This document shows, piece by piece, positions 36,292-45,059 of a DNA stretch of 64,000 nucleotides; positions within the stretch are counted from its first letter, which is position 1; each line of letters begins with the position of its first letter. This DNA comes from Sphingobacterium sp. GVS05A (lineage in GTDB: Bacteria; Bacteroidota; Bacteroidia; Sphingobacteriales; Sphingobacteriaceae). The translations under genes were made by a program, and so were the position numbers. Below the pieces are notes generated by a model that was given only the letters and a program-made list of their open reading frames with translations, was not told the origin of the DNA and ran no database searches. The stretch covers positions 496,001 through 560,000 of the forward strand of contig NZ_JAHXYR010000001.1 in NCBI RefSeq assembly GCF_019969845.1, given 5' to 3'.

Positions 36292-37002
36292 ATGGTGATC
36301 AATCCCATTTATAATTTATTGGTGGTAAGCACAAGTACCATCCATGGTAGTCAATTCCTGGAATATATTAGAGAGGATTTTGTGAAGTTTATTGCATCTG
36401 ATGAGCTGCTATTTGTTCCTTTTGCGCGACCATCTGGAATTTCTTTTGATGCGTATACGGCGAAAGTTCAGGAGGCTCTCAGTGATAAGAATATAAAGGT
36501 AAGCGGATTACATGAATTTGAGAACAAGAAAAAGGCTATCCAGGAAGCAAAAGCAATTTTTGTTGGTGGGGGAAATACATTCTTGTTGTTGAAGACCTTG
36601 TATGATCTGGATCTTGTGCATCAACTACGTGTACAGGTAGGGAAAGGAATTCCCTATGTAGGTACTTCCGCTGGATCTAATCTGACAGGATTGACCATTG
36701 GTACAACAAACGATATGCCTATTGTCTATCCACCTAGTTTTGATGCTTTGGGATTTTTGCCTTTTAATATTAATCCGCATTTTTTGGACCCTGATATGAA
36801 TTCGACACATAAAGGAGAAACCCGTGAAACCCGTATCCAGGAGTTTCATCAATTTAATTCGCAACCTGTCGTCGGACTTCGGGAAGGAAGCTGGCTCAAA
36901 GTAAGTCAAGGTGAAATAAAACTTGAAGGAACGTTGACTGCCCGATTATTCAGACCAAATATGGACGCTGTGGAACTTGATCCTGGATTAATTAATTTTT
37001 AA
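36292..37002 (+). CDS. pepE: peptidase E (alpha-aspartyl dipeptidase), S51 family
   Basis: PepE cleaves dipeptides with N-terminal aspartate. The 236-residue protein has FVGGGNTFLLLKTL and the nucleophile segment YVGTSAGSNL with Ser near residue 126, followed by NDMPIVYPPSFDALGFLPFNINPHF, the catalytic His/Glu region. Length and motifs match the Salmonella enzyme group. Confidence 0.93.
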   Translation: MVINPIYNLLVVSTSTIHGSQFLEYIREDFVKFIASDELLFVPFARPSGISFDAYTAKVQEALSDKNIKVSGLHEFENKKKAIQEAKAIFVGGGNTFLLLKTLYDLDLVHQLRVQVGKGIPYVGTSAGSNLTGLTIGTTNDMPIVYPPSFDALGFLPFNINPHFLDPDMNSTHKGETRETRIQEFHQFNSQPVVGLREGSWLKVSQGEIKLEGTLTARLFRPNMDAVELDPGLINF

Positions 37003-37115
37003 GATTTTGTAAAATCTGCACTCTTTTTGTAGCTTAATAATAAAGTAAAATCAGTTTGCAGCCTATATAAATAAATATTGGGTCTTTCTTCGTTAAAAAA
37101 TACTTTTGTATATGA

Positions 37116-37145
37116 TTGGATATCATACAAAATAAGGTACTTTTG
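37116..37145 (+). promoter_or_regulatory. promoter of mgtE with adjacent dyad
   Basis: TTG at 37116-37118, 19 bases, TACTTTTG at 37138-37145. A second TACTTTTG lies upstream at 37101-37108. Between the two boxes TATGAT and ATCATA (about 37111-37127) form a dyad that could be an operator. Confidence 0.6.
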
Positions 37146-37172
37146 CGCTAAATCCATTAAAACTTTCTTCCA

Positions 37173-38489
37173 ATGGAAAAAAATTCAGCATTACACCCGG
37201 CCGATATTGCGGAAGAAATATCGCGTCTAAGTAAAGGTGAGCAGCATCAACATTTTATGGACTATCCGCTAGAGGATAGATTGGAAATCTTTTCTTTTTT
37301 GGAAGTAGATGTTCAATATACGTTGATTAAATCAATGACCGAGCAGGAGTTGTCCGAATTGCTGAATAATCTAAAGCCCGATACGCGCAACGAATTGCTT
37401 TCTGAATTGCCGGATGATCTGATTAAATATTTGATTAATCTCTTGAACGAGCGTGAAAAGCAGATGGCCCTGGAGCTGATCGGGTATAAAGAGGATAGTA
37501 TTGCCCGGTTGATGACACCAATGTATGTGCAGGTACGTCCTTATTATACTGTGGATGATGTCTTTCGGCACATTAAAGTCTTTGGAAGAAAAGCTGAAAC
37601 GCTCAATTTTATTTATGTTGTTGACGAGAAAAATGTGTTGATTGACGATTTGAAGATCGGTCAGTTACTTTTGTCCGATGGATCTACAAAGATTTCGGAC
37701 TTAATCGACTATAATTTTGCAGCTATTAAAGCCTCCACACCCATGGAGGAAGCCTTCGAAATTTTCCAGAAATACGACCGAAGTGCCTTACCGATTATTA
37801 CCGAAGCGGGCGTATTGGTCGGGATTGTGACATTTGATGATGTATTAGACCGGATCGAAGATCGTGACACCGAAGATATTCAACGATTTGGGGGTATGGA
37901 GGAATTGGATCTGGCTTATACTAAGACACCATTGCTTCAGCTCGTGCAAAAACGGGCCGGATGGCTTATTATACTATTTTTTAGTGAGATGCTTACGGCG
38001 TCAGCCATGGGCTTTTTTGAAGGAGAGCTGGAAAAGGCAGTTGTATTGGCATTGTTTGTTCCCCTAATTATTTCCAGCGGTGGAAATTCGGGTTCGCAGG
38101 CAGCGTCACTGATTATTCGAGCTATGGCTCTGGGTGAATTGAAACTCAAAGATTGGTGGTATGTAATGAAAAGGGAAGTTTCTTCCGGATTGATTTTGGG
38201 CGGGATATTAGGCTCTATTGGTTTCCTGCGGATATTAGCCTGGCATTTTCTTGGTCTGTATGACTATGGTCCGTATTGGATTGCAATAGGTCTTACGGTA
38301 GCGGTGTCTTTGGTGTTTATTGTGTTGTGGGGAACGCTGTCTGGTTCATTTATACCATTTATCTTGCGTCGATTTGGATTGGATCCAGCCACAGCATCTG
38401 CGCCCTTTGTCGCAACATTAGTGGACGTTTCGGGATTGATTATTTATTTTACCGTTGCAGCATTCTTTTTGCAAGGTAAATTATTGTAA
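37173..38489 (+). CDS. mgtE: MgtE-type magnesium transporter
   Basis: MgtE is a magnesium-gated channel in the inner membrane. The 438-residue protein has an N-terminal helical domain (about 15-120), a CBS pair (about 125-250; MTPMYVQVRPYYTVDDV and AALPIITEAGVLVGIVTFDDVLD-like), and five C-terminal helices with SGGNSGSQAASLIIRAMALGE and PATASAPFVATLVDVSG. Cytoplasmic domains close the pore when magnesium is high. It stands alone with a terminator after it. Confidence 0.94.
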   Translation: MEKNSALHPADIAEEISRLSKGEQHQHFMDYPLEDRLEIFSFLEVDVQYTLIKSMTEQELSELLNNLKPDTRNELLSELPDDLIKYLINLLNEREKQMALELIGYKEDSIARLMTPMYVQVRPYYTVDDVFRHIKVFGRKAETLNFIYVVDEKNVLIDDLKIGQLLLSDGSTKISDLIDYNFAAIKASTPMEEAFEIFQKYDRSALPIITEAGVLVGIVTFDDVLDRIEDRDTEDIQRFGGMEELDLAYTKTPLLQLVQKRAGWLIILFFSEMLTASAMGFFEGELEKAVVLALFVPLIISSGGNSGSQAASLIIRAMALGELKLKDWWYVMKREVSSGLILGGILGSIGFLRILAWHFLGLYDYGPYWIAIGLTVAVSLVFIVLWGTLSGSFIPFILRRFGLDPATASAPFVATLVDVSGLIIYFTVAAFFLQGKLL

Positions 38490-38509
38490 GCCTTTCAGAT
38501 AAAATATAG

Positions 38510-38549
38510 AAAAAAGCATAAAACCACAGCTTGGTTTTATGCTTTTTTT
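38510..38549. terminator. bidirectional terminator between mgtE and the CLC-F gene
   Basis: AAAAAAGCATAAAACCA, loop, TTGGTTTTATGCTTTTTTT between convergent genes. Confidence 0.93.
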
Positions 38550-38559
38550 ATTGACTGAA

Positions 38560-39807
38560 TTACAAATTCAATTTTCGATACAATTTTTCTTTAATTCCAC
38601 CTTTCTGGGCAATATAAATTCCTTTTTTTCCGGAGAATATAAATGCGGTTATACAAGCAATTGCTATAAAAACAACAGGTTGGAAGCCGAAAAGTTCATA
38701 GCCCATAATGATGCAAGCTAAGGGTGTATTTGTAGCGCCAGAGAATACGGCAACAAAGCCCATCGCAGCTAATAATCCAAGCGGAAGTGGGATAAGGCCA
38801 CTGAGTGCACTGCCAAGTGTAGCCCCGATAAAAAACAAAGGGGTCACTTCTCCGCCTTTAAAACTGGCAGAAAGCGTAAATGTGGTTAAGACCAATTTGA
38901 TTAAGAAATCATAATAATCCGAGGGATTATTGAAAGCCTCCTGAATCATTGGAATACCTAAGCCAATATATTTTGTGCTTTTTAGCAATACCACAGTAAT
39001 CACGATGATGATACCACCGATCACCGGTCTGAGCAGAGGGGATTTGATCTTTTTAAATTGAGTACTGAAGAAGTCCCCCGTGAAAGTAAACAACCATGCT
39101 GCCAAGCCAAATAAAATTCCAGCAATCAAACTAAACCCAATATTGCTTAAAGAAAGCGCAGGGATCATTTCATGTATTGGGTAATGTGTGTGCGGTACAT
39201 GCCATAATTGACAGCTAAAATTTGCGATATAGGCTGTGACAAGGCAGGGGAGGATACCAAAATATCTTTTTTTACCAATGAGCAGGACTTCAAGGCCGAA
39301 GACGGTTCCGGCAAGTGGTGTGCCAAATACAGCGGCAAAACCCGCAGTAATACCGATAGATATTAGGATGCGTCGTTCGGTTTTGTCGAAATCAAACCAA
39401 TGGTTGAGCTGATCGGCTATTGCTCCGCCAATCTGAACTGCTGTTCCTTCACGTCCGGCTGATCCGCCAAATAAGTGGGTAAGTAAAGTCCCGAATAGTA
39501 CAAGTGGTGCCATAACAAGCGGTATCCTGCGTTGTGGACGAAGATATTCTTCGATTAGGAGGTTATTCCCTTTGCTTGAAGGGTTGCCCCAGCGCTGATA
39601 GGATAGGGCAATAATCAAACCTGCAAGTGGTAATCCATAGATTATCCAGGAATTGTTTTCTCTATATTGTGTGACCCAATTCAGCGAAAAAAGAAAGAAT
39701 GCACAGATTGATCCAACAATAAAGCCTATTATACAGCAAGTAATAAGCCATTTAGCAATAAAATGCAGATTAATTTGAGGTGGTTGATTTGAAATTCTGA
39801 TAGCCAT
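38560..39807 (-). CDS. CLC-F type fluoride/proton antiporter
   Basis: The 415-residue membrane protein has CLC hallmarks but differs from chloride-selective members. The first anion-site motif is GNNLL (80-84) rather than GSGIP. The gating-Glu motif is GREGT (118-122) rather than GREGP, and the third is FKGGEVTPLFF. These are marks of the CLC-F clade, which expels fluoride in exchange for protons. The fluoride riboswitch directly upstream supports this strongly. It lies 42 bases after the riboswitch and converges on mgtE. Confidence 0.88.
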   Translation of the reverse strand: MAIRISNQPPQINLHFIAKWLITCCIIGFIVGSICAFFLFSLNWVTQYRENNSWIIYGLPLAGLIIALSYQRWGNPSSKGNNLLIEEYLRPQRRIPLVMAPLVLFGTLLTHLFGGSAGREGTAVQIGGAIADQLNHWFDFDKTERRILISIGITAGFAAVFGTPLAGTVFGLEVLLIGKKRYFGILPCLVTAYIANFSCQLWHVPHTHYPIHEMIPALSLSNIGFSLIAGILFGLAAWLFTFTGDFFSTQFKKIKSPLLRPVIGGIIIVITVVLLKSTKYIGLGIPMIQEAFNNPSDYYDFLIKLVLTTFTLSASFKGGEVTPLFFIGATLGSALSGLIPLPLGLLAAMGFVAVFSGATNTPLACIIMGYELFGFQPVVFIAIACITAFIFSGKKGIYIAQKGGIKEKLYRKLNL

Positions 39808-39849
39808 AAGCCTACACTTTATATAAAATTTGTTGTTTTTATACTAAAA

Positions 39850-39899
39850 AGTAGACGCCATCAGCTTATTAGGGCGGTTCAAGGCAGACATCATTGCCA
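39850..39899 (-). promoter_or_regulatory. fluoride riboswitch (crcB motif)
   Basis: Read on the minus strand, the segment matches the fluoride aptamer: GGCAATGATGTCTGCC (stem GGCA/TGCC), then TGAACCGCCC, a short loop, and GCTGATGGCGTCTAC. The pseudoknot GATGTC with GGCGTC pairs at all six positions (two G-U). The P3 stem is short. The aptamer lies 42 bases before the fluoride exporter and its transcript should start within a few bases of the aptamer's 5' end. Confidence 0.88.
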
Positions 39900-39908
39900 T
39901 ATGTTAGA

Positions 39909-39939
39909 CAAAGTTATAAAAAACGAATAATAATTGCAA
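39909..39939 (-). promoter_or_regulatory. promoter of the fluoride riboswitch, inside the DUF423 gene end
   Basis: TTG (39939-39937), 20 bases, TAACTTTG (39916-39909) on the minus strand. The -7 box overlaps the DUF423 stop codon (39914-39916). Expected start about 39903, at the aptamer edge. Confidence 0.72.
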
Positions 39940-40288
39940 TCCAGCCGAGGATCATCAATAATCCTCCTAGAGGAGTGATTGGTCCAAGAAATTTTAGATT
40001 TTTTTTCCAGTATTCTGCAAAGGAAAGAAAATAAATACTTACTGAAAACAAAAGGGTACCTGATGTAATTAAATAATAGGCAACTCTTTCAGATTGATAT
40101 TCAAAGGATAGGTTTAGCCCAAGAATCAATAAGGTGATCGCTGCATACATTTGATAGCGAACACCCACTTCAAAAGAATCCAGTTTTTCGGGCGATAGAA
40201 TTTTTTTGAATGCGTGTGCTCCAAAGGCTCCAAGTATAATTGCCAACGCGCCCAATAGGGCAGCAGTAATGATTACAATGTTATTCAT
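39914..40288 (-). CDS. DUF423 family membrane protein
   Basis: The 124-residue protein has four hydrophobic helices and the family pattern AAL-GALAIILGAFGAHAFK, VRYQMYAAITLLILG and PITPLGGLLMILGW. Function unknown, small inner-membrane protein. The next gene toward the CLC-F exporter begins with its riboswitch in the DUF423 stop region, so DUF423 may be upstream of, but not controlled by, fluoride. Confidence 0.88.
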   Translation of the reverse strand: MNNIVIITAALLGALAIILGAFGAHAFKKILSPEKLDSFEVGVRYQMYAAITLLILGLNLSFEYQSERVAYYLITSGTLLFSVSIYFLSFAEYWKKNLKFLGPITPLGGLLMILGWIAIIIRFL

Positions 40289-40297
40289 AAAAATAGC

Positions 40298-40753
40298 CTA
40301 TTTGATAATAGATTTAGTCATGTCAATGTGAAGGATTCCGTAATCTGGATAAGGTTCAGAGTTTTGCTCAAATCCTAATTTCTCATAGAATGACTTTAAG
40401 TGGAATTGCGCACCGATTTGAATATCCTGAGGTCCAAAAGCGTCTAAAGTAGCTTCAATAGATTTATGCATAAGCAGTTGGCTTAGGCCTGTGCCTCGGG
40501 CTTCTTTCACAACAATAACACGTCCGATGGAAGGTTGTGGATATGAAGTTCCAGCTGGAACTAAACGGGTGTAAGCGACAATCTCTCCATCCTGCTCAGC
40601 CCAAAGATGCAGACAGACGTAATCTTTATCATCCAGTTCAGGATATAGACACTCTTGTTCCACTACAAAAACCTCGGTACGTAATTTTAAAATACGGTAC
40701 AATTCACGGTTTGTTAGCTCTTCAAAATTCTTAAGTTTCCAATTATATTGCAT
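40298..40753 (-). CDS. ElaA-type GNAT acetyltransferase
   Basis: The 151-residue protein has LRTEVFVVEQECLYPELDDKD at the N-terminus and the acetyl-CoA loop RVIVVKEARGTGLSQLLM, then FYEKLGFEQNSEPYPDYGILHIDM. This order matches ElaA, a GNAT-family member of unknown substrate. It lies 9 bases before the DUF423 gene in the transcription direction, so the two may be co-transcribed. Confidence 0.9.
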   Translation of the reverse strand: MQYNWKLKNFEELTNRELYRILKLRTEVFVVEQECLYPELDDKDYVCLHLWAEQDGEIVAYTRLVPAGTSYPQPSIGRVIVVKEARGTGLSQLLMHKSIEATLDAFGPQDIQIGAQFHLKSFYEKLGFEQNSEPYPDYGILHIDMTKSIIK

Positions 40754-40842
40754 GATAGCGAATAAAGAAGGGAAATTGAGTTTCCGACCATAAAATAAAA
40801 CAGATTGATCGGTAACTCAATTTGTATTATTAAAAGGGAAAA

Positions 40843-41292
40843 TTATGCCAATAGGCTTTTTACAACTTCGGAAATTGTTTTTCCGTCAGCTTGTCCGGCT
40901 AATTTTTGATTAGCAGCACCCATTACTTTTCCCATTTCTTTAATGGATGAAGCGCCGGTCTCAGCGATGATCGCTTTGATAACAGCCTCTACTTCCTCTT
41001 TGCTCATTTGTTTAGGAAGGTAAGCCTCAATCACTTTTTCTTCTTCTACCTCGATTTGGTAAAGATCCTCACGATTTTGAGTCTTATAGATTTCAGCAGA
41101 TTCACGTCTTTGTTTTACCAGTTTTTGTAAAACTTTAATTTCAGCTTCTTGATTCAGATCTTCTGCATGGCCTTTCTCCGTTTTCGCGAGGAGAATAGCT
41201 GCTTTAATCGCACGTAATCCACGCAATGCTGCCGTATTTTTTGCAATCATTGCTGCTTTAATGTCTTGATTTATTTGTGTTTCTAATGACAT
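40843..41292 (-). CDS. yqeY: GatB/YqeY domain protein
   Basis: The 149-residue protein has AALRGLRAIKAAILLAKTEKG, KQRRESAEIYKTQNREDLYQIEVEE and the C-terminal MGKVMGAANQKLAGQADGKTISEVVK. This is the stand-alone YqeY form, whose GatB-like tail suggests tRNA binding. The ATG at 41292 matches the family start; the in-frame start at 41319 would overlap the SDR stop and is less likely. Confidence 0.9.
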   Translation of the reverse strand: MSLETQINQDIKAAMIAKNTAALRGLRAIKAAILLAKTEKGHAEDLNQEAEIKVLQKLVKQRRESAEIYKTQNREDLYQIEVEEEKVIEAYLPKQMSKEEVEAVIKAIIAETGASSIKEMGKVMGAANQKLAGQADGKTISEVVKSLLA

Positions 41293-41302
41293 GATATTTA
41301 AA

Positions 41303-42064
41303 TTATTTTCGATTGACAATCGTGCCTGTAGCCTGTGCTGTCGGCATTATTAATAGATCGTTGATATTAACATGAGCTGGTCTGGTGATGACGAAAAGAA
41401 TAGTTTCAGCAATGTCGGTACCGGTCAGGGGCTGTACGCCTGTATACACGCTTTTTGCTCTTTCTTTGTCTCCATGAAAGCGAACCTCAGAGAATTCTGT
41501 TTCAACCATACCGGGGTCGATAGAAGTGACTTTTATACCTTTGGAAAGTAAGTCTATACGCATCGCTTTTGTTAGCGCATCTACCGCATGTTTGCTTGCG
41601 CAGTATACGTTACCATTTGGGTATACTTCTTTGCCTGCAATAGAGCCCAAATTGACAATATGTGCTCCATTTGCGGTATCCATTAATGGGATGACTGCTT
41701 TGCTGACATAAAGTAGTCCTTTGACATTGGTGTCGATCATTCGATCCCAGTCACCGATATCGCCATCCTGGATCGGATCCAGACCTTGGCTAAGGCCTGC
41801 ATTATTGATCAATACATGGATTGTTTTCCATTCCTCTGGTAAACCGTTCATTTGGTTTTGAACCTGTTCTGAATCTCTGACATCCAATTCAAACGTATGA
41901 ATTTTGATATGGGGATAGATTGAATTCAATTTTTCCTTCAATATATCCAGCCGATTTAGTCTACGGGCACATAGCAAAAGGTTGTAGCCTTCCTTCGCCA
42001 ACACTTCAGCACAGGCTTGACCAATACCTGAACTTGCTCCTGTGATGAAAACTGTCTTTGTCAT
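41303..42064 (-). CDS. SDR-family NAD(P)-dependent oxidoreductase, YdfG-like
   Basis: The 253-residue protein has the cofactor loop TGASSGIG (8-15), NNAGLS (about 88-93), and the catalytic Ser and YCASK (Tyr/Lys). The arrangement with GSIAGKEVYPNG resembles YdfG-type hydroxyacid or serine dehydrogenases. The substrate is not clear. It precedes yqeY by 10 bases on the same strand. Confidence 0.88.
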   Translation of the reverse strand: MTKTVFITGASSGIGQACAEVLAKEGYNLLLCARRLNRLDILKEKLNSIYPHIKIHTFELDVRDSEQVQNQMNGLPEEWKTIHVLINNAGLSQGLDPIQDGDIGDWDRMIDTNVKGLLYVSKAVIPLMDTANGAHIVNLGSIAGKEVYPNGNVYCASKHAVDALTKAMRIDLLSKGIKVTSIDPGMVETEFSEVRFHGDKERAKSVYTGVQPLTGTDIAETILFVITRPAHVNINDLLIMPTAQATGTIVNRK

Positions 42065-42150
42065 ATATTTTAACTAGTTGAAATAGTAAACCTCATTACC
42101 AACTGTAAATTCATCTGTTGATAAAACTCAATTAAGAATCCTTCATAGAC

Positions 42151-42891
42151 TTATTTGGTAGCAATATAAATTGTGCAGATGCCAAATGTTTGTGGTCTCA
42201 CAATCGTTTGGTCGAAGCCAGCTTTTTTATTTATTGCAACAAATTTCTGTCCATCTGGAAACTGAGCAACGGATTCCGGTAAATATTCGTAAGCACTGGC
42301 ATCTTTTGAGAAGAATTTTCCAATGGTCGGTGTTACATATTTGAAATAAAAATTGTAGAGCTGCTTTATCGGGAATTTTTTGGGATTCGAAAATTCCAAA
42401 ATAACGGCCTTACCACCGGGTTTCAATACGCGGTAAATGTCGGACAATCCTTTTTCTAAGTTTTCAAAGTTACGGACACCAAATGCAACAGTAACAGCGT
42501 CAAAGGTATTGTCTTCAAATTGAAGCCTTTCCGAATCGCCTAATTGTACTTCAAATTGATTTTCCAGTCCTTTGTTTACAATTTTCTTTTTAGCCACATC
42601 AAGCATTCCTTGAGAAATATCGACTCCAATTATTTTTTTTGGATTCAATATCTTGATGGATTCCAATGCAAAATCACCTGTTCCGGTAGCCACATCTAAC
42701 ATGAGCTGAGGTTTAATGGACTTCAGGGCATTAATGGCTTTCTTTCGCCATATAATATCAATCCCTAAGGACATGAAGTGGTTTAAGAAATCATAGGAAT
42801 GGGAAATATTGTTGAACATATCCGCTACCTGTTTTTTCTTGCCATCATTGGCATCTTTATAGGGCTTTAATGTTGAAGAATCGTGCGTCAT
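42151..42891 (-). CDS. ubiE: demethylmenaquinone methyltransferase UbiE/MenG
   Basis: The enzyme methylates demethylmenaquinone to menaquinone, the sole respiratory quinone expected in Bacteroidota; hence a MenG role. The 246-residue protein has VADMFNNISHSYDFLNHFMSLGIDIIWRKKAI, the SAM loop DVATGTGDFA, and FSNPKKFPIKQLYNFYFKYVTPTIGK. The ATG at 42891 begins MTHDSSTLKPYKD and is preferred to a start five codons upstream. Confidence 0.93.
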   Translation of the reverse strand: MTHDSSTLKPYKDANDGKKKQVADMFNNISHSYDFLNHFMSLGIDIIWRKKAINALKSIKPQLMLDVATGTGDFALESIKILNPKKIIGVDISQGMLDVAKKKIVNKGLENQFEVQLGDSERLQFEDNTFDAVTVAFGVRNFENLEKGLSDIYRVLKPGGKAVILEFSNPKKFPIKQLYNFYFKYVTPTIGKFFSKDASAYEYLPESVAQFPDGQKFVAINKKAGFDQTIVRPQTFGICTIYIATK

Positions 42892-43044
42892 TTTACAAAT
42901 ATACAATATAAGTATATTTTTAATGCTTAAAATGGGATTTGTTTTTTGATTTAAAGTTGAAGCCTTTTCTGCGTTAACAAAGCAATGCTAGCGTGGTGTT
43001 CAGGTAGAATTAAACCCAATCATTTTGAATTTCGATCATTTTGG

Positions 43045-43142
43045 TTATTCACAATGCTTTAAGTTATCAACACTTTTTAATGTATTGATTTTAAGTACTT
43101 GTTTTTTATTTTCAACATGTTTTCAACATGTAATGTTGAAAA
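43045..43142. other. cluster of DnaA-box-like 9-mers upstream of dnaB
   Basis: The 414-base gap between divergent ubiE and dnaB contains TTATTCACA at 43045-43053 (fits TTATNCACA), TTATCAACA at 43064-43072 (one mismatch), two TTTTCAACA at 43109-43117 and 43120-43128, and an inverted TGTTGAAAA at 43134-43142. The surroundings are AT-rich. This is compatible with DnaA binding or an origin, but could also be chance in AT-rich DNA or a dnaB operator. TACATTTG at 43246-43253 is a likely -7 box for dnaB. Confidence 0.4.
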
Positions 43143-43305
43143 GTGGATCGTTAAAACTGTGTCCTTCAAAGCGTTTTGACGTTTGGTGCCTGACGGACTA
43201 ATTATGCTGTTTGTAATTCAGCGTCTTTGTGAATTTTATTTTTTATACATTTGTTATCCCGTCTTAAATTTAAGAGCGGGGAAGCTATATTTCTGATATA
43301 ATATC

Positions 43306-44919
43306 ATGATGAACGAGAGCAATTTTGAAGCGAATAACACGGATAATAACAAAAGAGGTAGTTATGGTGAGCGCCGTACCAAATTAAACAACATGGTAAG
43401 CGGCTTGGGTAAGCTACCGCCCCAGGCAGTAGATCTTGAGGAAGCTGTTTTGGGCGCATTGATGCTTGAAAAAAATGCACTGAGCGAGATTATTGATATT
43501 TTAAAACCAGAGTCTTTTTATAAGGAATCACATCAGAAAATTTTTGAAGCTATATTTGGCTTATTTCAAAAGACTTCGCCTATTGATATTCTGACAGTCA
43601 CCTCCGAGTTACGTAGAATGGGGGCACTGGAAATGGTGGGTGGAGCTTATTATATCACGCAGCTTACCGATCGAGTTGTTTCTGCTGCTAATATCGAATA
43701 CCATGCGCGTATTATTTCGCAAAAATATATCCAAAGGGAGCTGATCAAAGTTTCTACTGAGATTATTAATAGTTCATATGATGAGACCTCGGATATTTTT
43801 GATCTCTTGGATCATGCCGAGAAGAGCTTGTTTGATATTGCACAAAATAACTTGAGAAGAGATTCGCGTAAGATGGATGACATTATGCGTGAAGCAATTT
43901 CCAATCTTGAGATGTTGCGTGATCGTACAGATGGCCTGACGGGTGTACCATCGGGTTTAACTGCACTTGATCGCATGACTTCTGGTTGGCAGCCTTCTGA
44001 CTTAGTGATTATCGCCGCTCGTCCAGCGATGGGTAAAACAGCGTTTGTATTGTCTGTAGCGCGAAATGCTGCTGTTGACCATGGCAAGGCTGTTGCAGTA
44101 TTCTCGCTGGAGATGTCCTCTGTTCAGCTGGTTAATCGTCTTATCGCAGGTGAAACCGAAATTGAACAAGAGAAGCTGAAAAAAGGTAATCTTGCCGATC
44201 ATGAATGGCAACAATTGCATTCACGTATCGGTCGACTGACTGAGGCGCCAATCATTATTGATGATACTCCTGCATTGAACGTATTTGAATTTAGGGCAAA
44301 ATGCCGTCGTCTGAAAGCACAATATGATATCCAGATGGTGATTGTCGATTACTTGCAATTGATGCATGGTAAAGCTGAAGGCAAGGGCGGTGGTAACCGT
44401 GAGCAAGAAATCGGTAGTATTTCTCGTGCTTTGAAATCTGTTGCGAAAGAGTTGAGTATTCCGGTACTGGCATTATCGCAGTTGAGCCGTGCAGTGGAGT
44501 CCAGACCAGGAAATAGTAAAAGGCCGATGCTATCGGATTTGCGTGAATCAGGATCTATCGAGCAGGATGCCGATATGGTACTTTTCTTATATAGACCAGA
44601 GTATTATGGTTTGACCGAAGATGAAGAGGGACGCCCAACAGCAGGTGTCGGTGAAGTTATTATCGCCAAGCACCGTAATGGTGAAACGGGGATCGTACCA
44701 CTTCGTTTCGTAGGTAAATTCGTTAAATTTGTCGATCTTGAAGACGAGTTTTCCGGAATGGGTGGCGGTGATGGTTTTGGAGATGCTCCAACTACATTTT
44801 CTGCCTCAGCATTGAATCCGTCACCAAATTTTGGTGAAGACTTCGGTGGAGCAGGCTTTAGCGGAGGCATTACGATGCCTTCTCGCATGAATGATATGCC
44901 TGACGATGCACCTTTTTAA
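43306..44919 (+). CDS. dnaB: replicative DNA helicase DnaB
   Basis: DnaB is the hexameric helicase that unwinds the replication fork. The 537-residue protein has the N-terminal helical domain (PPQAVDLEEAVLGALMLEKNA), the Walker A loop ARPAMGKT near residue 240, DYLQLMHG (Walker B), and LSQLSRAVESRP with LRESGSIEQDAD. The final 50 residues form a glycine-rich tail seen in Bacteroidota members. No intein is present. Confidence 0.96.
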   Translation: MMNESNFEANNTDNNKRGSYGERRTKLNNMVSGLGKLPPQAVDLEEAVLGALMLEKNALSEIIDILKPESFYKESHQKIFEAIFGLFQKTSPIDILTVTSELRRMGALEMVGGAYYITQLTDRVVSAANIEYHARIISQKYIQRELIKVSTEIINSSYDETSDIFDLLDHAEKSLFDIAQNNLRRDSRKMDDIMREAISNLEMLRDRTDGLTGVPSGLTALDRMTSGWQPSDLVIIAARPAMGKTAFVLSVARNAAVDHGKAVAVFSLEMSSVQLVNRLIAGETEIEQEKLKKGNLADHEWQQLHSRIGRLTEAPIIIDDTPALNVFEFRAKCRRLKAQYDIQMVIVDYLQLMHGKAEGKGGGNREQEIGSISRALKSVAKELSIPVLALSQLSRAVESRPGNSKRPMLSDLRESGSIEQDADMVLFLYRPEYYGLTEDEEGRPTAGVGEVIIAKHRNGETGIVPLRFVGKFVKFVDLEDEFSGMGGGDGFGDAPTTFSASALNPSPNFGEDFGGAGFSGGITMPSRMNDMPDDAPF

Positions 44920-44951
44920 TCTGTAATTTTACATCAGTATCCATAAATGGG

Positions 44952-44981
44952 AAAGCCGAAATATCATATTTCGGCTTTTTT
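44952..44981 (+). terminator. terminator of dnaB
   Basis: AAAGCCGAAATAT, CAT, ATTTCGGCTTTTTT about 30 bases past the stop. Confidence 0.9.
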
Positions 44982-45059
44982 ATTGACCTAGGTTTAATCA
45001 ACCATCGTTGCTATCTTCGTTATCTTCTACGGATTGTTGTATATTTTCACTTTAAGCAA

